A DNA stretch of 64,000 nt from Oscillospiraceae bacterium (GTDB taxonomy: Bacteria > Bacillota > Clostridia > Oscillospirales > Oscillospiraceae): assembly GCA_015067725.1 (NCBI GenBank), contig SVLX01000010.1, forward strand, positions 1 to 64,000, in the 5' to 3' direction. The notes under the pieces are model-generated. The model saw nothing but the letters and a program-made list of their open reading frames with translations, made no database searches and had not been told where the DNA came from. Below, one piece after another: positions 17,351-26,207 of the stretch; position 1 is the stretch's first letter; the number at the start of each line of letters is the position of its first letter. The translations under genes were made by a program, and so were the position numbers.

Positions 17351-19192
17351 ATGCAAAAGAAGTTCTTTTCCCTGATGCTCATTCTGGCTCTGCTCTTTAC
17401 CGGCTGTACCCAATCCCCGGCAGACTCCACCAGCCAGACCAACGCCGACAACACCGGTACAACCAACAGCAACTCCGGCAGTGCCGCCCAGTCCCCTTCC
17501 GATTTGTTCTCTGACCGGGATTTGCGGGGCGACTATACCACAGCAGGAAGCACCGTCATCACCCTGAACGGCACTGACATCCAGATTGACGGCAAGGGCG
17601 CAACCAGCGAAAACGGCATCCTCACCATCAGCGCAGAGGGTACATACCTTCTCTCCGGCACACTGGATGAGGGCATGATTCTGGTGGATGCGGAGAAAAC
17701 CGAAAAGGTACAGCTTGTCCTCGCCGGGGTCAGCATTACCAGCAGTGTCTCCGCACCCATTTACATCCGGCAGGCGGACAAGGTCTTCCTCACCCTTGCA
17801 GAGGATACGGAAAATGCCCTCCACAGTGGCGAAAGCTTCACCGCCATAGACGAAAACAACATCGATGCCACCATCTTCTCCAAAGAGGATTTAACCATTA
17901 ACGGCAATGGCAATCTGACCGTCACCGCCCCTGCCGGTCACGGCATTGTATCCAAAGACGAGCTGACCATCACCGGCGGCAGTCTCTCCATCACCTGCGC
18001 TAATCATGGCTTGAGCGGCAAAGACAGTGTCTGCATTTCCGGCGGCAGTTTTTCCATCACCTCCGGAAAGGACGGGATTCAGGCGGACAACGATGAGGAT
18101 ACCACCCTTGGATTCATTTTTATCTCCGGCGGCAGTTTTGACCTGAATACCCAGGGCGACGGCATCAGCGCCTCCTCCACCCTCACCATTGAATCCGGCA
18201 ATTTCACCATAGAGACCGGCGGCGGCAGTGTCAACGGTGAAAACCGGACTTCCGGCGGCTGGGGCATGATGGGCGGCGGTCCCGGGGGTATGGGCGGTCC
18301 CGGTGGCTGGGGTGGCTTTGGCGGTTTTGAAGACGCCAGTGAAGAAACCGAGGACTCCACCAGCATCAAGGGGTTGAAATCGGCAGGAAATATGACCCTC
18401 TCCGGTGGCAATTTCACCATTGACTCTGCCGATGATGCCATTCACACCAATGCCTCTGTTACCATTTCCGGCGGCGAATACACCATTTCCACCGGGGACG
18501 ACGGTGTCCATGCCGACGAAACCCTGACCATCACCGGTTGCACCATGACCGTTACTGAAAGCTACGAAGCACTGGAGGCGCTGGACATTGCCATTTCCGG
18601 CGGTGACTTCACCCTCAATGCCACAGACGATGGACTCAACGCCGCCGGCGGCGTGGATTCCTCCGGCTTTGGTGGAGACCGGGGCGGCGACCAGTTCGGC
18701 GGCAGAGGTGGACCCGGCGGTATGGGTGGCGGAATGGGCGGACCCGGTGGCATGGGTGGCAATTCCGACGGCAGTATTGAGATTTCCGGCGGAAACCTCT
18801 ATGTGTGCGCCTCCGGTGACGGCATTGATGCCAATGGCTATCTGCTGATTTCCGGCGGCTATGTGGTGGTCTGCGGTCCGACCATGGGCGATACCGCTAC
18901 ACTGGACTATGACACCACCGCCACCATCACCGGCGGCACATTCATCGGCACCGGCGCATCCGGCATGGCACAGACCTTCTCCGACTCTCAGCAGGGTGTG
19001 ATTGCCGTCAATGTGGGCGGTCAATATGCCGGGACAGAATTCCGCCTCACCGATGAAAATGGCGAAGTTGTCCTGCAATATGCCCCCAATCTGGACTATG
19101 CCGTGGTCATTCTCAGTTCCCCGGACATGGTCAAGGGCGAAAGCTACACCATCACCCTGGGCGAAGTCAGCGGCACCTTTACTGCAAGCTAA
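17351..19192 (+). CDS. Lipoprotein with carbohydrate-binding beta-helix (DUF4353-type)
   Basis: The 613-aa protein has a lipoprotein leader (lipobox FTGC). Right-handed beta-helix-like repeats follow with recurring ISGGSFSIT, DGIxA and LTITGG turns, typical of the carbohydrate-binding DUF4353 family. Two Gly/Met-rich insertions (GGWGMMGGGPGGMGGPG at ~300 and GGMGGGMGGPGGMGG near 460) interrupt the helix. It is the third gene of the VTC/DUF4956 cassette, a recurring neighbourhood that often includes CotH-type proteins. Probably exposed on the outer membrane face, binding wall or capsule polymer. A strong terminator follows. Confidence 0.88.
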   Translation: MQKKFFSLMLILALLFTGCTQSPADSTSQTNADNTGTTNSNSGSAAQSPSDLFSDRDLRGDYTTAGSTVITLNGTDIQIDGKGATSENGILTISAEGTYLLSGTLDEGMILVDAEKTEKVQLVLAGVSITSSVSAPIYIRQADKVFLTLAEDTENALHSGESFTAIDENNIDATIFSKEDLTINGNGNLTVTAPAGHGIVSKDELTITGGSLSITCANHGLSGKDSVCISGGSFSITSGKDGIQADNDEDTTLGFIFISGGSFDLNTQGDGISASSTLTIESGNFTIETGGGSVNGENRTSGGWGMMGGGPGGMGGPGGWGGFGGFEDASEETEDSTSIKGLKSAGNMTLSGGNFTIDSADDAIHTNASVTISGGEYTISTGDDGVHADETLTITGCTMTVTESYEALEALDIAISGGDFTLNATDDGLNAAGGVDSSGFGGDRGGDQFGGRGGPGGMGGGMGGPGGMGGNSDGSIEISGGNLYVCASGDGIDANGYLLISGGYVVVCGPTMGDTATLDYDTTATITGGTFIGTGASGMAQTFSDSQQGVIAVNVGGQYAGTEFRLTDENGEVVLQYAPNLDYAVVILSSPDMVKGESYTITLGEVSGTFTAS

Positions 19193-19206
19193 ACCCCATA
19201 GCGCAA

Positions 19207-19240
19207 AAACGGTCCGCAGATTTTCCCCTGCGGACCGTTT
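19207..19240. terminator. Bidirectional terminator between converging genes
   Basis: A 13-bp stem (aaacggtccgcag / ctgcggaccgttt) with an 8-nt loop is flanked by A-rich and T-rich sequence. It serves both the plus-strand lipoprotein gene and the minus-strand gene ending at 19245. Confidence 0.85.
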
Positions 19241-19244
19241 CCTT

Positions 19245-19697
19245 TTATGCCTTTGTGGCGTTCTCTGCGATGTATCGGGCGGTCAGATCAGCCGCCTCCC
19301 GAACCACCCGCAGGCAGGGTCTTCCCTGATAGTATTCCGGGGTTCTGTCCTCAGGGGTGGGCAGAGTTGAGGGGTCTTTCAGCAGTTCCCGGCAGAGAAT
19401 CGTACCATATTTCTCCCGAAACCAACCGGCAACGGTCTGAATCCGGGCATAGTGTGCCGTCTTCTCCTGCTTCGCCTCCGGGGAATCATAGCCATAGATT
19501 GCGCCCAGCGCCAGAAATGCCCCGGACAGCGCACCGCAGACCTCACGCATACGGCCCATTCCGCCGCCAAAGGAAGAAGCCAGCTTCGCCGCCTGTGTAT
19601 CCGGAATCCCGGTCAAATCGGAAAAGGCCAGCATCACCGCCTGGGCACAGTTATAGCCCTCCAAAAACAACTGTTCCGCACGTTCACCATAAGTCAT
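19245..19697 (-). CDS. C_GCAxxG_C_C family protein
   Basis: This 150-aa protein starts at ATG 19697 (MTYGERAEQLF), eight nt behind AGGAGG; the longer open frame has no ribosome site. It shows the family cysteine pattern: YNCAQAVMLAF, FGGGMGRMREVCGALSGAFLALG, then ILCRELL and RPCLRVVREAA. The family is common in anaerobic Firmicutes and is thought to be a redox or metal-linked membrane-associated protein; the biochemical role is not established. Monocistronic. Confidence 0.92.
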   Translation of the reverse strand: MTYGERAEQLFLEGYNCAQAVMLAFSDLTGIPDTQAAKLASSFGGGMGRMREVCGALSGAFLALGAIYGYDSPEAKQEKTAHYARIQTVAGWFREKYGTILCRELLKDPSTLPTPEDRTPEYYQGRPCLRVVREAADLTARYIAENATKA

Positions 19698-19756
19698 TGT
19701 TATCGCCTCCTGTGGGTATTCTAGCATATATGCCACAATTTTGCAATGCTGTCCGG

Positions 19757-19784
19757 TTGACTTTCTCTGTTTTTGCGGTATACT
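19757..19784 (+). promoter_or_regulatory. Promoter of the degV-like gene
   Basis: TTGACT (19757-19762), a 16-bp spacer and TATACT (19779-19784) precede the GTG start at 19852. Confidence 0.65.
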
Positions 19785-19851
19785 GTTAGGTATGATACGC
19801 TGGGTTTTGTCATAATCCCGGCGTAACGTTTGAATAGAAAGGATGATCCTT

Positions 19852-20694
19852 GTGCGGATTAAGATTACCGCTGACAGCACCTGCGACCTCTCCAAAGAAC
19901 TGCAGGAACGCTATGATATTACCGTCCAGCCTCTGACCGTTATCCGGGACGGTGTGGAGTATCTCGATGGTGTGACCATCACCCCTCAGGATATCTTTGA
20001 CCATGTGGCAGCAGGCGGTGCACTGTGTACCACTGCCGCAGTCAGCATCGGTGAGTATGAGGATTTCTTCGCCCCCTATGCCAGGGAATATGACGGTGTG
20101 ATTCATCTGAATATCGGCTCCGGCTTCTCCTCCTGCTATCAGAATGCGGTTTTGGCCGCCGGCAGCTTTAATAATGTCCGGGCTGTGGATAGTCAGAATC
20201 TGTCCACCGGCTATGGTCTGGTGGTGCTGGAAGCCGCAAGACTGGCTCAGGAAATGGACGATTTGGACGAAATCTGCACCAGGCTCAATGATTTCGCCAC
20301 CCGGGTTGAGGCCAGCTTCATCCTGAAACAGCTCAACTATCTGGCTAAGGGTGGCCGTTGCTCCACCGTTGCCGCACTGGGTGCCAATCTGCTGAATCTC
20401 CGCCCCTGCATTGAGGTCAAGGACGGCAAGATGGTGGTGGGCAAAAAGTACCGTGGTCCTTATGAGAAATGTCTGGTCAGCTACATCAAAGAGCGGCTCA
20501 CCGACCGGGAGGATATCCGTTATGAGCGCATCTTCCTGACTCACACCACCATGAAGGAATCCGACCTGCAGGCCGCAAGAGAGGCACTGAAGGAATTCGA
20601 CTGCTTCCTTGAGGTACTGGAAACCACCGCCGGTTGCAGTGTCTCTTGTCACTGCGGCCCGGATACCCTTGGCGTACTGTTCGTCCGGAAGTAA
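19852..20694 (+). CDS. DegV family fatty-acid-binding protein
   Basis: The 280-aa protein fits DegV: MRIKITADSTCDLSKEL at the start, TTAAVSIGEYEDFF, the loop GSGFSSCYQNA, VDSQNLSTGYGLVVLEAA and LKQLNYLAKGGR. Members bind fatty acids; related FakB proteins hand them to the kinase FakA. GTG at 19852 is preferred because the AGAAAGGA site is about 8 nt away, while ATG at 19843 lies almost on top of the ribosome site. No fakA is adjacent. A terminator follows. Confidence 0.93.
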   Translation: MRIKITADSTCDLSKELQERYDITVQPLTVIRDGVEYLDGVTITPQDIFDHVAAGGALCTTAAVSIGEYEDFFAPYAREYDGVIHLNIGSGFSSCYQNAVLAAGSFNNVRAVDSQNLSTGYGLVVLEAARLAQEMDDLDEICTRLNDFATRVEASFILKQLNYLAKGGRCSTVAALGANLLNLRPCIEVKDGKMVVGKKYRGPYEKCLVSYIKERLTDREDIRYERIFLTHTTMKESDLQAAREALKEFDCFLEVLETTAGCSVSCHCGPDTLGVLFVRK

Positions 20695-20710
20695 TTTCTA
20701 TGGGTAAACC

Positions 20711-20744
20711 AATCCCCCCGTGGACTCTCCTTGGGGGGATTTTT
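20711..20744 (+). terminator. Terminator of the degV-like gene
   Basis: The stem aatcccccc / ggggggatt is followed by a run of T, 17 nt past the stop codon. Confidence 0.8.
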
Positions 20745-20772
20745 CCGTTTATCCCCTGAAAGAAGGTTAAAC

Positions 20773-21627
20773 ATGAAAGCCGATTGTCATATTCATATGG
20801 TACTCGACGGAGTTTGGTACAAAGATGCCATCGCCGCCCACAAAGACCACCCCAGAGATGACCTGATCCACACTGCCCTGCGGCAGTATCAGGCGCTGGG
20901 CTATACTTATCTCCGGGATGGGGGCGACCGGTGGGGCGTGGGTGTCCGTGCCCGGGAATTGGCAGGAGACTATGGCATTACTTACCGCAGTCCCATATTC
21001 CCCATCTGCAAATTGGGGCATTACGGCGGATTCATCGGCAAAAGCTATGAATCCATCCGGCAGTACCCGGCACTTTTGCAGGAAGTGCGCCGGCAGGGCG
21101 GTAACTTTGTCAAGATTATGATTTCCGGGCTCATGGACTTTGACCGCTATGGGGTGCTGAAGTATGACCCTCTTGACCCGGCAGAAATCCGGGAGCTGAT
21201 TCACATTGCCCACGAAGAGGGCTTCACCGTCATGGCCCATGCCAACGGCGCACAGACGGTCATCGCGGCATCTCAGGCAGGGGTGGAATCCATTGAGCAC
21301 GGGGCATATCTGAACCAGGAGGCACTGTGCGCCATGGCAGAGAATCAGGTCATCTGGGTACCCACCCTCTCCACCATCGGCAATCTCCGGGGCGAGGGTC
21401 GATTCCGGGATGATGCGGTGATGGCCATTTTCGACAGTGCCACCGGGAATGTGGCCGCTTTTGCCGCCATGGGCGGACTGCTCGCCCCCGGCTCTGACGC
21501 AGGGGCCTATGCCGTACCCCACGGGGCAGGCAGTGAGACGGAATATGCCCACTTCCGCTCCTGTCTGGGTGAAGACAGTGACTCTGTTTTGGCCCGCGGC
21601 ACAGCCGCCATTGTGGCGCGGTTCTGA
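20773..21627 (+). CDS. Amidohydrolase-family metal-dependent hydrolase
   Basis: The 284-aa protein starts at ATG 20773 (MKADCHIHMVLDG), behind GAAAGAAGG. It carries the metal-binding HxH near the N-terminus (CHIHM), FVKIMISG in the barrel (potential carboxylated Lys), VMAHANGAQTVIAA, SIEHGAYL and a late Asp in APGSDAGAY. This order is that of the amidohydrolase superfamily, close to the imidazolonepropionase/prolidase branch. The substrate cannot be read from sequence. Flanked by terminators on both sides, so a single-gene unit. Confidence 0.9.
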   Translation: MKADCHIHMVLDGVWYKDAIAAHKDHPRDDLIHTALRQYQALGYTYLRDGGDRWGVGVRARELAGDYGITYRSPIFPICKLGHYGGFIGKSYESIRQYPALLQEVRRQGGNFVKIMISGLMDFDRYGVLKYDPLDPAEIRELIHIAHEEGFTVMAHANGAQTVIAASQAGVESIEHGAYLNQEALCAMAENQVIWVPTLSTIGNLRGEGRFRDDAVMAIFDSATGNVAAFAAMGGLLAPGSDAGAYAVPHGAGSETEYAHFRSCLGEDSDSVLARGTAAIVARF

Positions 21628-21645
21628 AGTTCACAAGACATAAAG

Positions 21646-21684
21646 AGACTCTCCCTGTCCTTCCGGCTTTGGGAGAGTCTTTTG
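21646..21684. terminator. Bidirectional terminator between converging genes
   Basis: The 10-bp stem agactctccc / gggagagtct is followed by TTTTG on the plus strand and by T/A-rich sequence on the minus strand. It separates the amidohydrolase and YwaF-like genes. Confidence 0.8.
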
Positions 21685-21691
21685 TATCGTA

Positions 21692-22498
21692 TTATGATGA
21701 TTTCCGGGTTTCTCTGCGGTGGGCGAAGTAGGCAGGCAGATACGGCAGAGCATGAATCAGCAGATAAATCCCATAGACAAAGAGTACCGACAGCCAATCC
21801 GGGGTCATTCTCCCCAAAGGGGCGAAGAAGAAGGACTCCAGCTTAAAGAACATATAATCCGAATCCACCGGAGAGAAATTGACCGCATTGGCCACCAGCG
21901 ACAGCAGCAGGCAGGGTACGGCAGGCAGAAGCAACTCCCTGGCTTTGGTCACGCCGGAATAGCGGTGATAACCGGAAAGGAGCATGGTCAGGGCGCAGAA
22001 GACCATGACGCCATGATAGAAGAAGGTATGGGCACCGGCAAAGGAGATGCAGGAATAATTACTCAGCACATTGGCGGGATATACAAAGTTAATTGCACCA
22101 CCCAGAAGCCCCAGAGAGCAGACATAGCCGCAAGCCGCCCGGCGGACATTTCCTTTCCCCCAGATGGCAAAGGGCATGGTATACATGAATATACTGCAAG
22201 GATACAGCGGCAGTACCCCCGTCCACTCCACGCCCACATTTCGCCCGGCACAGGACTCCCAGACGATTTTGGTGACCTCCAATACCACCACCGCCGCCCA
22301 GAGAATCCCATAAATCCGGCGGATGGTCGTCTCTTTCCGGCGGTAGGTCAGCCGGCATCCCGCCACAAGAACCCCCACGCACACCAGCGAAAACAGCAAA
22401 TGCAAGGGGGTAAACAGTGTACCGGCCATCTCTCCTGCCGGGGGTAAAAAGTCTTTGTGGGTAAAGAAATTGCGCAATAGGTCCATAAATGTTGTCAT
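21692..22498 (-). CDS. YwaF/TIGR02206-family integral membrane protein
   Basis: The 268-aa protein has about seven hydrophobic helices (LHLLFSLVCVGVLVAG, YGILWAAVVVLEVTKIVW, FFYHGVMVFCALTMLLSG, WLSVLFVYGIYLLIHALPY and others). It has the conserved polar positions of this family, including LPLYPCSIFMY and GAHTFFYHG. No transport or enzymatic role is established. Monocistronic. Confidence 0.85.
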   Translation of the reverse strand: MTTFMDLLRNFFTHKDFLPPAGEMAGTLFTPLHLLFSLVCVGVLVAGCRLTYRRKETTIRRIYGILWAAVVVLEVTKIVWESCAGRNVGVEWTGVLPLYPCSIFMYTMPFAIWGKGNVRRAACGYVCSLGLLGGAINFVYPANVLSNYSCISFAGAHTFFYHGVMVFCALTMLLSGYHRYSGVTKARELLLPAVPCLLLSLVANAVNFSPVDSDYMFFKLESFFFAPLGRMTPDWLSVLFVYGIYLLIHALPYLPAYFAHRRETRKSS

Positions 22499-22651
22499 CC
22501 GATGCTCTCCATCCTTCCCGCCCTCGTATTCATCCGGGTTTTGTCCCCATCATAGCCCAGTTGTAACCGCTTGTCAATGGGTATTCCCGTCAGGGCATTG
22601 TTTTTTTGCCGGCAGTATTCCGAAAAAACAGTAGCCACAGCAGTTTTTTTA

Positions 22652-22660
22652 TGGTATAAT
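22652..22660 (+). promoter_or_regulatory. Extended -10 promoter of the ccdA-tlpA operon
   Basis: TGGTATAAT (extended -10) lies 74 nt upstream of the CcdA start, after a run of seven T. No clear -35 is seen. The 22499-22734 gap holds nothing else recognisable. Confidence 0.5.
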
Positions 22661-22734
22661 CTCTCCAAATACCCGAAAAACCGTCGGGGTTTATCTCAGC
22701 CGGAACCTCCGGCTTTTCAACAAGGAGTATGCCT

Positions 22735-23397
22735 ATGCAATATCTGATTTCTTTTTTGGAAGGAATAATCACCTTCATTTCTCCCTGTCTTCTGCCTATG
22801 CTCCCCATTTATATCTCCTATTTTGCCGGTGGTGGCGAGCGCACCATGAAGAAGACCCTGACCTGTGCCGCAGGTTTTGTCACCGGGTTTACGGTGCTGT
22901 TTGTGGCCATGGGTGCTTTGGCCGGTACTTTGGGCAGTTTCCTGACCCGGCATCAGACTGTGGTCAATATTGTCTCCGGTCTGGTGGTCATTTTCTTTGG
23001 ACTCAACTATCTGGGCGTATTTAAGCTGAACATCTTTAAGGGCAACCGGAAAGCCATGAACATGGACAATATGGGCTTCTTCTCCGCTCTGCTCTTTGGC
23101 ATCATCTTCTCCGTGGGCTGGACACCTTGTGTGGGGGCTTTCCTGGGCTCTGCACTGATGATGGCTTCTCAGCAGGGGAAAGTGCTCACCGGAATGCTGA
23201 TGCTTCTGGCCTATTCTCTGGGTCTGGGCATTCCGTTCTTGCTCAGTGCGGTACTGATTGACCGGCTGAAGTCCGCCTTCAACTGGATCAAAAAACATTA
23301 CAACGTCATCAATATCATCTGCGGTCTGCTGCTCATCGCCATTGGTGTGCTCATGGCTACCGGCACACTGGGCTGGCTGTTGAACCTGCTGAGTTAA
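22735..23397 (+). CDS. ccdA: CcdA/DsbD-type membrane thiol transporter
   Basis: The 220-aa protein has six membrane helices and the two redox cysteines in Pro-Cys settings: FISPCLLPMLP (C18) and GWTPCVGAFLG. This is the CcdA core that carries electrons from cytoplasmic thioredoxin to extracytoplasmic partners. ATG 22735 is preferred over ATG 22729 because AAGGAG ends only one nt before the latter. The TlpA-like thioredoxin follows 13 nt later, so the pair forms one reductive pathway. Unlike DsbD, no thioredoxin domain is fused. Confidence 0.93.
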   Translation: MQYLISFLEGIITFISPCLLPMLPIYISYFAGGGERTMKKTLTCAAGFVTGFTVLFVAMGALAGTLGSFLTRHQTVVNIVSGLVVIFFGLNYLGVFKLNIFKGNRKAMNMDNMGFFSALLFGIIFSVGWTPCVGAFLGSALMMASQQGKVLTGMLMLLAYSLGLGIPFLLSAVLIDRLKSAFNWIKKHYNVINIICGLLLIAIGVLMATGTLGWLLNLLS

Positions 23398-23410
23398 AGG
23401 AGGTAAATCC

Positions 23411-24058
23411 ATGAAGAAATCCACATTGTTGATTCTGGTGCTGATTGTCGCCCTTCTGGTGGGGGCAACGGTGCTGTATAACCGGCTCAGTGAAGGCATG
23501 GAGCTGGACCGTCTGGCGATTCAAGGCGGCGCGGAGACGACCGCTCCCACGGACAGCCAGCCCGCTGACACCCATGACCACGCCGAAACCGACCCCACCG
23601 AAACCGCCGAAGCCACCGAAACCACCGAAGCACCGGAGCTCCACATGGCACCGGATTTCACGGTATATGATTTAGAGGGCAATGCGGTGCGGCTGTCTGA
23701 CTTCATTGGCAAGCCTGTGGTGCTGAACTTCTGGGCGAGCTGGTGCGGTCCTTGCAAGATGGAAATGCCGGACTTTGATGCGGCTTATCAGGAGTTGGGG
23801 GAGGACATCCACTTCCTCATGGTGAATCTGACTGACGGCTATCAGGAGACGGTGGAGGTGGCCTCCGGATTTATTCAGGAGCAGGGCTATACTTTCCCGG
23901 TGTATTTTGACAAGGACACCGATGCCGCCATGGTCTATGGGGTCAGCTCCATTCCCGCCACCTATTTCATTGACGCTGAGGGTCACGCCATTGCTCAGGC
24001 GGTGGGGGCGATTGATGCCGAGACTTTGCAGCGGGGAATTGATTTGATTTATCCCTGA
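23411..24058 (+). CDS. TlpA/ResA-like membrane-anchored thioredoxin
   Basis: This 215-aa protein has an N-terminal membrane anchor, an acidic Thr/Glu/Pro linker (~41-76), and a thioredoxin fold with active site WASWCGPC (C112, C115) and the cis-Pro loop [10 protein letters not shown]. It lies 13 nt behind ccdA with AAAGGAGG, so CcdA is the probable reductant. Substrates are secreted or membrane proteins with disulfides; cytochrome c maturation is unlikely as no ccs genes are seen here. A terminator follows. Confidence 0.94.
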   Translation: MKKSTLLILVLIVALLVGATVLYNRLSEGMELDRLAIQGGAETTAPTDSQPADTHDHAETDPTETAEATETTEAPELHMAPDFTVYDLEGNAVRLSDFIGKPVVLNFWASWCGPCKMEMPDFDAAYQELGEDIHFLMVNLTDGYQETVEVASGFIQEQGYTFPVYFDKDTDAAMVYGVSSIPATYFIDAEGHAIAQAVGAIDAETLQRGIDLIYP

Positions 24059-24092
24059 TTTACCGGATTTCCCCAACATATTGCGTAAAAAT

Positions 24093-24131
24093 GGTGCTGT
24101 CTCAACGAATCATGGGACAGCACCTTGTTTT
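24093..24131 (+). terminator. Terminator of the ccdA-tlpA operon
   Basis: The stem ggtgctgtc / gacagcacc is followed by TTGTTTTTG. Confidence 0.8.
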
Positions 24132-24158
24132 TGTTTTGATATATGGTGTTGGGACGGG

Positions 24159-24974
24159 TCAGAAGCCCATCTCCCCCAACTGCCAAACCATTTCCCGGTA
24201 GAACTCCAGAATATCCACGGCCTGCCCCTCCCGGTACAGCATGAGGGGTTTTCTGCGGAAGTCCGTCTCATCCAGATGGGAGACGCCCCGGTTGTCCAGC
24301 GCCCGGTATATGCCCCGGAAGTTGCCCCATTTGACGCTTTCCGGCGGCAAGAGCCCGTCATTTTCCCCCTCCTGTTTCCTGACGACCCGGTTGGGCAGCC
24401 AGAGAAAGAGGTCACTGCCCGGTTTTGCCATAATGAAGGCATAGCTCTGGTAATATACCCCCGGACAGTCGGGACAGTTCTTGTTAAACTTCCGGGCATA
24501 AGGGGTGGTGAAGTCCCAAAAGACTTGCCCGGCTCTGGGGTTTTGGTCGCCCAGAAGACGCATACAGAGGTTGGTAAACCCACTGGCCAGACCAAGGATT
24601 GGCTTGGGCAGGTTCATCAGTTTATCCATGGTTTTGGAGCCGTGGTGCGGGGTAGCCAATGTGGTGAGGGAGGCAACTTTCTCCCCTGCCCCCAGTACGG
24701 ATATGGCATAGCGACTGTCCAGACCACCTTTGGAATGGGCGATGAGGTTCACTTTCTCCGCTCCGGTCCGGGCGATCACCCAATCGATTCTTTCCCGCAG
24801 GAATTGACCGTTGTGGGGAATGTCTCCCGCTCCATCCTGACCGCTGAGGAAGACCTGACAGCCCATTTGCTCAAGAGTCTGGGGAATCCTGCCCCAATAG
24901 CCGAAGCGTTTGTCATCCCGGTAGCCGAAGCCGTGAACCAGAATGATGGGGTAGCGCAATGGTATTTTGGACAT
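24159..24974 (-). CDS. Lipase-like alpha/beta hydrolase
   Basis: The 271-aa protein begins with the oxyanion motif PIILVHGFGYRDD. The nucleophile elbow is LIAHSKGGLDSRYA (S81), followed by TLATPHHGSKTMD, as in bacterial triacylglycerol lipases and EstA-like esterases. Probable acid and base residues are D in NDGLLPPESV and H in RGVSHLDE. No signal peptide is seen, so it is intracellular or uses another route. It lies 13 nt downstream of a membrane-protein gene on the same strand. Confidence 0.9.
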   Translation of the reverse strand: MSKIPLRYPIILVHGFGYRDDKRFGYWGRIPQTLEQMGCQVFLSGQDGAGDIPHNGQFLRERIDWVIARTGAEKVNLIAHSKGGLDSRYAISVLGAGEKVASLTTLATPHHGSKTMDKLMNLPKPILGLASGFTNLCMRLLGDQNPRAGQVFWDFTTPYARKFNKNCPDCPGVYYQSYAFIMAKPGSDLFLWLPNRVVRKQEGENDGLLPPESVKWGNFRGIYRALDNRGVSHLDETDFRRKPLMLYREGQAVDILEFYREMVWQLGEMGF

Positions 24975-24987
24975 GGTTCATTTTCCT

Positions 24988-25656
24988 CTATGGTTTTTTG
25001 TCGTGGAGATAGTGGTAGTGCTGAAACCAGAGTTTTGTTGTTTCATCATCTACCTTTATCTCAAACTCGCCATATGTACTCTGCTCATAGCAACTGACAT
25101 ACTCAATATTTGCTTTCCCACCCGTATAGTTCTTTGGAACGCATAGTCCACAATTTTTTTCTTCGCCAGTGCAAACTGTCACATGGCTCTCAAATATTTC
25201 ATCGACAGAGAAGCTAATGATAATCTTGGTGAGCAGTGCTGGTCCGCAATTAACCAAGCAAAAACTAAAGGTGTTCCCCTCTGTATAAGACTTGGCGGCT
25301 TCGTTGGATAACCGTCTTTTTGTTTCGCAATCACGCTTATCAATCACAACAACACATCTTTGCTCATCCATATCGCGTTCCCTCTCAAGGTCAATCAACC
25401 GCTGATTCTGCTTATTGGCCACCCATGCAAGATAAGCCGATGCCAAAGCCGCAAGAACTGTGCCGCAATAAGCAAGGATGTCTCCCGCTGAAAGCTGCGT
25501 TCGTATTGCACCGCCGTCAGCCGGATAAGCCCACCAAACCAAAACAGGGAATAGAACAACAAGTAGTACCAGTACAAGAATGATTTGTCGTTTTACAAAC
25601 GACACAAGTTTCTTCCAGCAACATCCCAAGTTCTCCTTTCCTCTCTTTTCCATCAT
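24988..25656 (-). CDS. Membrane protein with two helices and coiled coil, unknown function
   Basis: The 222-aa protein (start MMEKRGKENLG, behind CTGGAG) has a hydrophobic segment at ~22-42 (IILVLVLLVVLFPVLVWW) and another at ~58-75. A short basic/acidic helix (ANKQNQRLIDLERERDMDE) precedes a soluble cysteine-containing domain. GC content is lower than in its neighbours. Not recognised. The extended frame upstream to 25815 overlaps the next gene in another frame and is probably not translated. Confidence 0.65.
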   Translation of the reverse strand: MMEKRGKENLGCCWKKLVSFVKRQIILVLVLLVVLFPVLVWWAYPADGGAIRTQLSAGDILAYCGTVLAALASAYLAWVANKQNQRLIDLERERDMDEQRCVVVIDKRDCETKRRLSNEAAKSYTEGNTFSFCLVNCGPALLTKIIISFSVDEIFESHVTVCTGEEKNCGLCVPKNYTGGKANIEYVSCYEQSTYGEFEIKVDDETTKLWFQHYHYLHDKKP

Positions 25657-25699
25657 TCTCCAGACCAGTCCTTTCTGTTTATCTTGCTCCTGCTGTGTC

Positions 25700-26053
25700 T
25701 CAAATGCGAAGCCACATCCGGCAAGCCACCAGCACCGCCAGCACGAAATAGCCCGCCGTGACCACAGCCAAAGGAAGAAGTTTCTGCTTCGGCTCGCCCT
25801 GCCGGAATGCCACAATCTGCTTCACCAGACTGCCCACACCGCCAATGACCAGAATCACCGGCGAGCAAATCAACATGAAGACAAAGAACGCAAAGAACAG
25901 CACATACAGCCCCTCTTGTTCCAGAGACATCTCCGTCAGTACCATCAGCCCATAGAAGACCAGAATCACCGCCATATACAGCCCAGCGACCAAAAGCCAG
26001 CGGAACGCCGACCCGGTATAACTGCGAGGTTTCGTTGCATCTTGTTTCCTCAT
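25700..26053 (-). CDS. Small integral membrane protein, unknown function
   Basis: This 117-aa protein starts at ATG 26053 behind GGAGGT. It has three hydrophobic helices (FRWLLVAGLYMAVILVFYG, GLYVLFFAFFVFMLICSPVILVI, LLPLAVVTAGYFVLAVLVA) and short charged ends. It lies 43 nt upstream of the two-helix membrane gene and is probably co-transcribed with it. No family is recognised. Confidence 0.7.
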   Translation of the reverse strand: MRKQDATKPRSYTGSAFRWLLVAGLYMAVILVFYGLMVLTEMSLEQEGLYVLFFAFFVFMLICSPVILVIGGVGSLVKQIVAFRQGEPKQKLLPLAVVTAGYFVLAVLVACRMWLRI

Positions 26054-26173
26054 GGTATTGCACCTCCAGAATTAAGTATAGTGCAATTGTAGCATATCGG
26101 AAGGAAGCTGTCAAGCCGGTTAGCGATTTATCAGAGCCGCAATCAGACAAATTGACCCCGGTATAGAGAAAAC

Positions 26174-26195
26174 GCCCCCGCCAACCGGCAGGGGC
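26174..26195 (-). terminator. Probable terminator for the 27129-26208 transcript
   Basis: On the minus strand a GC-rich hairpin (gcccctgccgg / ccgccccc-like, one bulge) is followed by GTTTTCTC. The remaining DNA around it (26054-26207) has no gene. Confidence 0.5.
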
Positions 26196-26207
26196 AAAGG
26201 GTAAAGG

